Shown: positions 29,930-35,277 of the stretch, in pieces
Layout of the letters: the number at the start of each line of letters is the position of its first letter
Numbering within the stretch: the first letter of the stretch is position 1
Assembly (NCBI RefSeq): GCF_000485595.1
Contig: NW_014577610.1
Span: 41,579 to 76,855 of the forward strand
Direction of reading: 5' to 3'
DNA length: 35,277 nt
Origin: Priapulus caudatus
Lineage: Eukaryota; Priapulida; Priapulimorpha; Priapulimorphida; Priapulidae
Program-made: the position numbers and the translations under genes
Notes under the pieces: generated by a model
What the model was told of the DNA's origin: nothing
The model's database searches: none
Seen by the model: only the letters and a program-made list of their open reading frames with translations

Positions 29930-30160
29930 TTTTGAATGCGTCCGAAGTCTTCCCCATAAAAAAAATCCTGCATCCAGATCTGGATCCGGATCACCACCAT
30001 AATCTAATCGTTTGGTTCTTGGCCCAAGACCGGCCGTTCGGTTGGTTTGGCTTTCATCAAAATCCGTCCGCAACTTTTTGAGATATCCTGTTGACAGACA
30101 AACAAACAAACAAACAAACGAACAGGGGCGAAAACATAACTTCCTTGGCTGAGGTAATTA
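29930..30160 (-). repeat. Dispersed repeat with GACAGACAAAC run
   Basis: Contains gatctggatccggatc, aaatccgtccgcaactttt, tgagatatcctgttgacaga, then an ACAA run (30093-30118), ggcgaaaacataacttcctt and ggctgaggtaat. I recall this string as a common interspersed repeat of many aquatic animals. A fragment only, with no coding potential. Confidence 0.6.
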
Positions 30161-31225
30161 TATGAGCGTCATAGAGGGGGTGGAGTGGGGGGAGTGGTGG
30201 GAGGTAGTGTTTGTCCGATAATCATGAAAAATGTGACAGATGCTTATACCTACCGTTATTGACTCGCCTTGGGAAATGAATTTGTGGACAAATGATGTAA
30301 ATAACTTGTTGATATTAGTAATAATATATACATGCATATATCGGTAATATATAAAATTGTTGTCATTTTGGTTGCTAATTTAACCATTTGACAACACGTG
30401 TTTATTGATTTTTTTAGAGATACTGCGACTGAATGTTTCTTAAAACAGAAAGGCAGGGCAGAGATTTGAGTATATATTGTTCATCCGTGAACCATTTGTT
30501 TATGGCATGATGGTTTCTTTGTCTATGATTCTAAATGATTGTACAGTGTAAATTGTTACTTGATGTTGCGTTATTTTGTACTGCATAAGCTGTTACTCGT
30601 ATGTTTAAATCTTATGCAAGTAATTATAGAGTAGCGGTGGAAATTGTGCTATTGTCTTTCGCAGTTCACGGAGGTAATAAGGTCAGGGCTTTGGTTTTTT
30701 TTAACTAATTATTTTAACATTATTGAAGTGGTTTCTTAAATCTGTGGCATTGAAAAATGTGGGAGTGGTTCGGGTTTTCTTAGTTGATTTTAAAATGGTG
30801 CTTTAATTACATAAACATGTTGTTAATTTTTATCCGATAGGTTAAAAAATGTATGTTTGTAGGGTAGGTGTACTAGATGATTGGGATTTTTGTTAGAGTG
30901 CCGGTTTTTTAAAATCAAGAGTTTATTTGTGCGCGTTTCCATTTATAATACGCATAAATGTATGGATTAAACTTGCACGTTACATGCCTACTAATATACA
31001 TTTGTCTGACTGTAACTTGATATTACTTATAATGTGAATTTGCCCTTGTACATAAGATCGCCTTTGCGCAAATACATATAGCGTTTATACGGCAGTGTTA
31101 TTCTCATATATTGTGTTTGCGTTTGCAGTTAATTATCCGTTTGAAAACATAAATCAATAAAAAATTTGATTTTAAATGTGACTTTAAACGCTACTCGTAA
31201 ATTTATTCAAGTTATAGTGCTTTAT
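30160..31225. other. AT/T-rich intergenic stretch, no gene seen
   Basis: T-rich on the + strand with no open frame above background. AATAAA-like words occur near its end (31156-31161). It could be part of a 3' UTR, but nothing ties it to an exon. Confidence 0.4.
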
Positions 31226-31472
31226 AGGGTCTATGTCTCCCTGTGTTCTGCCGGGACGTACCCTGGGTACGGTCCGGTATACCGGAACGTACCCTGGTAA
31301 CTATCTGATAGGGTTAGGGTTAGGGAGTAGGCGTAGGCGACTGACTCCCTAGACTCTTTAGTGGAGTAGGCGAGGTACGGTCCGGCATATTAGATAGTAC
31401 CAGGGTACGTTCCAGTATACCGGAACCGTACCCAGTGTACGTTCCGGCAGTACCCAGGGAGACATAGACCCT
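31226..31472. mobile_element. Palindromic element, copy 2
   Basis: agggtctatgtctccct at the left and agggagacatagaccct at the right are inverse. The interior shares tacggtccggtataccgg, gtaccctggtaactatctga and aggcgaggtacggtccgg with the element at 25165-25840. The centre (31310-31325) carries agggttagggttaggg. Much shorter than copy 1, with little spacer. Confidence 0.85.
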
Positions 31473-31965
31473 GGCAGCCTTAGTATACGCTAATAATTCT
31501 TTTCAGTTCGGGTTAGGGTTGTCAGTGATTTCGTTTTATAAATTGTCCAGAGGTATACAATATATTGTCGTAATACTAGCGTTCTTTCCTATTTATTGTA
31601 AAATTGATACTTCTACTGCAACCCTCAGGGTTGATCTATCGATTTGTTCAACCTTGACTTTCTCATTCGGTACAGTTCCATGTGCTTTAAGTAGTAATCT
31701 TTATGATGTTACGTTCTATTTGCAAATAAACCTCTGTCGCAACAAAAAATTTCTCTCGCCGAGTTAATGGAAAAAGGACAGTGGGAGGTTATCGGTTTCG
31801 TTATATGAACCGAAACAGCCTTTGTCGTTAAGTCAATCATATACTTCATAACCTCATAATAATCTCTTTAAAGTCCAAGATTAGACCATTACCTATACTA
31901 ATCAACATCGAACCTGACGTGGAACCGACCTACATTTAATATTAGTTCAAATTTTGTTATATGCT

Positions 31966-32043
31966 CACTACACCAGGATTCGAACCTGTATTGCTTTTCT
32001 TACGCTACTTACATTATTATTCTATCGCCATGGCTTCTGCAGA
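31966..32043 (-). other. tRNA-like relic (perfect B-box)
   Basis: On the minus strand, ggttcgaatcc matches the consensus B-box, and tggcgatagaat about 40 bp upstream loosely resembles an A-box. The acceptor strand gtgtagtg has no partner upstream, so not a functional tRNA. A tRNA-derived SINE end is the likelier reading. Confidence 0.3.
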
Positions 32044-32589
32044 AACAATAGGCCTACGTATGCGTGAGTGTCAATGCAGCGAAGCCCTATTGTAATTTGC
32101 GTTCTATTATCCCGTACCGTACTGAATTGTATCACTCGAGATCGCTTACACGTATTATTGCGTGGGATTTCATTATCGCGTGAGATTATTACGTATATAT
32201 TGCGTGAGATCAGTTCAAACGTGCGAGGGGCTGTGTGAACATGAACGCAGACATGGCGGGACAGAGGTCGCGTAGATGTTACGCCTGCCCTGGTCGCGTG
32301 TACTCGTAAAGTCATGGTTTCGCGTTTGTGGGACCGATTCCGAGTCAACTTCCGAAAAGATGAATGTCAACGACTAACGCCGTTGCGAGAAACAACAACT
32401 GTGCTTTGCTCTAAAAACGACGCTGCAGTCTCGCGTAAGTTTGCCTTGCGTAAAAGCCTCGCCAGACTACTCGCGTTCTATTAGTATTACATTGAAAAAA
32501 TGTGCACGTTCTGAGACGAGACTACTATTAAATTTTCCACCGAATCTTCTACTTGATAACCCGATCTTCCAGACCCAAAACCAAACATA

Positions 32590-32815
32590 TCGGTGATCAG
32601 CCGGTCGTCATTTGATAGTGGTCACGTGGCGCTACTGCGTACATTCATGACGTCCTAGCATTGCACGATTCGTTTTTCAACAGTACACGCGTGATTCGAA
32701 ACGTTGGCTAGGAATCGCACAGTAGGCCTACTGCTTTTCATACGCTCCAAAACGCGCACTGTATTCTGCCAACGATCATATTATGCTCCTATTAATTAGG
32801 CTAATCTCTCTTTGA
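32590..32815 (+). promoter_or_regulatory. Possible promoter region of the downstream CpG-rich gene
   Basis: The sequence immediately upstream of the CpG-dense segment contains an E-box, tcacgtgg, near 32624, and a CRE-like tgacgtcc near 32648. No TATA box is evident. Inference from position only. Confidence 0.2.
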
Positions 32816-34498
32816 ATAGCGCTTACGGACCGACTGCCCCTTCTCCGACGACTATTCGCCAAGACACGCAAAACACTCCGGGCCGGTTCGCCAGACACCG
32901 GCTCGAGTGACAAACACTTAGGCAAGTTGAAATTCGACGAGCTCTCGCCGCCGCAGGACGCATCCTCGTGCGTTAATTGCGATACGGAAAAGTGCAGGGA
33001 AAATCTCGGAAATGAAACACCGCTGCTGCCCATCGGCTTCGCTGCGCGGGAGGCGAGACCGGAGGGAGAGGAACCACGAGCCGGCCGACATGGCCTCGGC
33101 TCGCGTCGCTCGCAGTCGAAAAGGTCGCTCGCCTACGCGCCAGAATCGCGTGCGTGGCAAGCGCGCTGTGCTGGCCGTGTTGTGAACGGACCGCCGCATG
33201 CTGTGACGCAATCGACGCGCGTGGCGACGACAGCCCGCGAGAGCAGCGCCGCGTCCCGCATCGCCACCGCGGGCGCCCGCTTACGCTCGCGCCTCGCCCG
33301 CGCGTGTCGCACGCACTTGGGGAACGCGTCGGCCGACCCTTGCGGGACGGGTCGGCGAAATAAAATGGCGGTGGCGGAAGAGCGACGCGACGGTAGCGTC
33401 GACGGTCGGCACGGCGACGCGTCCCTGCAGCCGGCGACGACGCCGGAGAGCGGGGACTACCGCAGCCCTACCGCGCATGCAGCGGCGACCCATCGCGGAT
33501 GGAATGAGTTGGCGCGCGAGAAGGCAGAGCGGGAGGAGAAGCCGGCGGCGCAGCGGGCCAGCGCTGAGCGCGGCGCGTGGGCGATCGTGCAGCACGTTCA
33601 CGCCGATAAGGCACGCTCGCCGTCACGCGGCGTGAGCGTGCCGACAGCGCTTCACGCCGCCGCGCGTGATCGTGCCCGCCGCTGCGAACACGCGCGTCTC
33701 CGCGCGCGCCAGCAGACGACGACGGGCACGCCCACCGCCGCTCGCGCCAAACCGGAAACGGTCCGCAGCCGACGTGCGTCGCCGAAGATCGCGTCGACTG
33801 CGCGCGGTATGCGTGTGCGAGGAGTCGGCGGGACGGCAGCGCCGCCACCGGCGAACCCCCACGAAGAGCGTCGCGCCGAGACCGGCACGCCCGCCGGGAA
33901 GCGAGAAGCGATTTCCGCGCGTCCGCATCGCTGCAAGATGGCGGGGAGCGCCGCTGGACTTCGCGCGAAGCGACGTCAAGCGGGCGCGATCGTGGCGTCC
34001 TCGCGAGGAACCGAATCGCTGGCGAAGACGGCCGAAGTGTCCGTCGCCCCTGACGACGCGCCGGCGCACGAGTGCATCTACAAGCAAATGCTGCGAGAGA
34101 GCAAATACAGCAGCGGCGCTGGCAGTCACTCGAAGATCGCAAACGACGTCGACCCGAAGGCGCCCTCTAGCGGCAGTCGCTCGCGCAAGCGCCGGTCGCG
34201 GCAGTGCACAAAGCCCAAGCTACCCGAACCCGCTCCAGAAATCTCTGCGACTGCAGAACGCGCGACACCGCACGGGGTGGCGTCGTCTTCGGCGGCTGCA
34301 CCCGAGCCGACGCCGATGAAAAACGAGCCGACGCCGAGGAAAAACGAGCCGACGCCGAGGAAACACGAGCCGTCGCCGAGGAAGCTCGAGCCGTCGCCGA
34401 GGAAACCCGAGCCGACAACGCTTCGGTCACCCCGCCGACGAGACGCGGGAAACAAACCTACACACACGACGACGGCAGTGGGAAGTTTGCTTGTCGAC
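32816..34498 (+). CDS. Unidentified basic S/T-P-rich protein, probable first coding exon
   Basis: One frame stays open from just after a tga at 32813 to a tga ending at 34627. The first in-frame ATG is at 33365 in a strong context (aaaATGG), giving 378 codons to a good donor at 34498 (gtcgac|gtacgt, phase 0), where GC content drops sharply. The protein is rich in R, A, K, S and P. It has a basic segment SGSRSRKRRSRQ and five 7-residue repeats of the type EPTPRKN or EPSPRKL (34309-34413), each holding an S/T-P-x-K site (CDK-like consensus). I recognise no family. The open frame upstream of 33365 could be 5' UTR or more coding sequence. Minus-strand frames of up to 224 codons overlap, so strand choice rests on length, donor and repeats. 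If real, the gene continues beyond the window. Confidence 0.45.
34309..34413 (+). repeat. Five 21 bp tandem units in the putative exon
   Basis: gagccgacgccgaggaaaaa-type units with no indels. The last residue of each 7-mer varies (N, N, H, L, P), and the third varies T to S. In frame with the long + strand open frame. Confidence 0.85.
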
Positions 34499-34677
34499 GT
34501 ACGTTATCTCTCACCACACGCACGTAATTGTGTAGAATGCATTGGCAAATTGCACAAGAACGTCACCGGGTGTCTAGGAAACGTTATTTCGGTCACTAGT
34601 CAAAAATTATCTGATCGAGGGTCGTGACCTCTGTGGGGGAAGGGGAAGGTGGGCAGCTGTCCATAGATTTTTCAACA

Positions 34678-34960
34678 TGTTCTGCTAGCATCTATGACAA
34701 ATACGACATACGCATATACGCTCTCCTATGACACAATTTGTCATAGGAAGATTCTTCCTATGACAAATATTGGCGAGTCAACTTCGTTCCGCTTTACAGC
34801 TGAAATTCACTGCTTGCGTTCCTAATAGCGCTCCTAAACTCCTCTGATGCGCACAACACATACAACAATATTTGTCATAGGAAGGATCTTCCTATGCCAA
34901 ATAGTGTCATAGGAGAGCGTATATGCGTATGTCGTATTTGTCATAGATGCTAGCAGAACA
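34678..34960. mobile_element. Nested palindromic foldback element
   Basis: The arms 34678-34773 and 34866-34960 are inverse copies of about 95 bp with roughly four differences, starting tgttctgctagcatctatga. Each arm contains a second near-palindrome, tttgtcataggaag / cttcctatgacaaa. Central spacer about 92 bp. No open frame. Confidence 0.85.
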
Positions 34961-35194
34961 GGCTGGATTTTTGCATGAATATCGGATAAAAGCATATACA
35001 CTAGTGGTGAATATCGCTATTATACATGTAAAGCGCAACGTAGTCATCCGCGAAACCCTCATCACACATATACTCTCGCCACACTTTGCATCCTAGTAAT
35101 TACACAGGCTGAGTCACGAAACTTAGTTCGCCCCCATACAAAGAATTTGCTCGGGCTATGGCCCCGTCATTCCACTGTGTCTATGTAAGTGCGT

Positions 35195-35277
35195 GCGTGT
35201 GCGTCTCTTTCACTTCCTCCCTCCTCTAACTCTCTCATCTTTCTTTCTCCCTCCCCCTTCTAACTCTCTCATCTCTT
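35195..35277 (+). repeat. CT-rich simple repeat at window end
   Basis: ctctttcacttcctccctcc, then ctaactctctcatct twice. Continues beyond the window. Confidence 0.7.

Noticed and set aside
29570-30109. Minus-strand open frames (for example DPDPDLDAGFFLWG)
   Set aside because: Fall within a dispersed non-coding repeat.
32022-32348. Minus-strand 108-codon open frame
   Set aside because: No similarity and overlaps a tRNA-like relic; likely chance.
33468-34142. Minus-strand open frame of 224 codons
   Set aside because: Arginine-rich shadow of the longer + strand frame in CpG-dense DNA. No donor or start context seen.

Overview
The window is animal nuclear DNA: coding sequence is split into short exons with GT-AG boundaries, introns are long, and there is abundant microsatellite, minisatellite and foldback-repeat DNA. 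The gene content and repeats suggest a non-vertebrate, probably marine, animal. I cannot place it in a phylum from sequence alone.

The main content is one apparently complete gene on the + strand, the orthologue of codanin-1 (CDAN1), running from the start codon at 15 to the stop codon ending at 26857. I could join 26 exons by eye. Every junction keeps phase and carries GT/AG, and the predicted protein is 1379 residues (vertebrate codanin-1 is about 1230, from memory). Conserved blocks appear in the expected order: N-terminal helix, long basic disordered exon, the ASF1-binding B-domain-like motif RRITPTPV, the LDKGTLKLL block, the [12 protein letters not shown] block, the [19 protein letters not shown] block, the [10 protein letters not shown] block, the [10 protein letters not shown] and VLGWLFE blocks, the FFHNHPPS block, and the C-terminal region that in human binds CDIN1. 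The protein is a cytosolic/nuclear regulator of the histone chaperone ASF1. The most striking protein feature is an 84-residue glutamine tract (68 Q) in exon 21, which human codanin-1 lacks.

The introns hold three tandem arrays close to splice sites. A perfectly phased 12 x 24 bp minisatellite starts inside exon 2 and copies its 5' splice site 12 times. A 20 bp degenerate array lies just upstream of exon 12. A TGACC/CTGAC array of about 330 bp abuts the 3' splice site of the polyQ exon. The introns also hold several non-autonomous inverted-repeat elements: 2379-2737, 7543-7919 with its sister 8016-8368, 9016-9391, 21951-22971 and 25165-25840. In addition there are microsatellite-tailed dispersed repeats (10175-11050, 20984-21440) and a tandem duplication in intron 20.

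Downstream of CDAN1 (26858-32815) I see no convincing gene. This stretch holds a roughly 1 kb CT-rich tract with the same 91 bp leader as the one in intron 21, a dispersed repeat with an ACAA run, a second copy of the 25165 palindrome family containing TTAGGG repeats, and a weak tRNA-like relic. From about 32800 to 34498 a CpG-dense segment carries one long open frame encoding a basic, S/T-P-rich protein with five 21 bp repeats (EPTPRKN-like). It is probably the first coding exon of a second, unidentified + strand gene that continues beyond the window. A nested palindromic element (34678-34960) follows.
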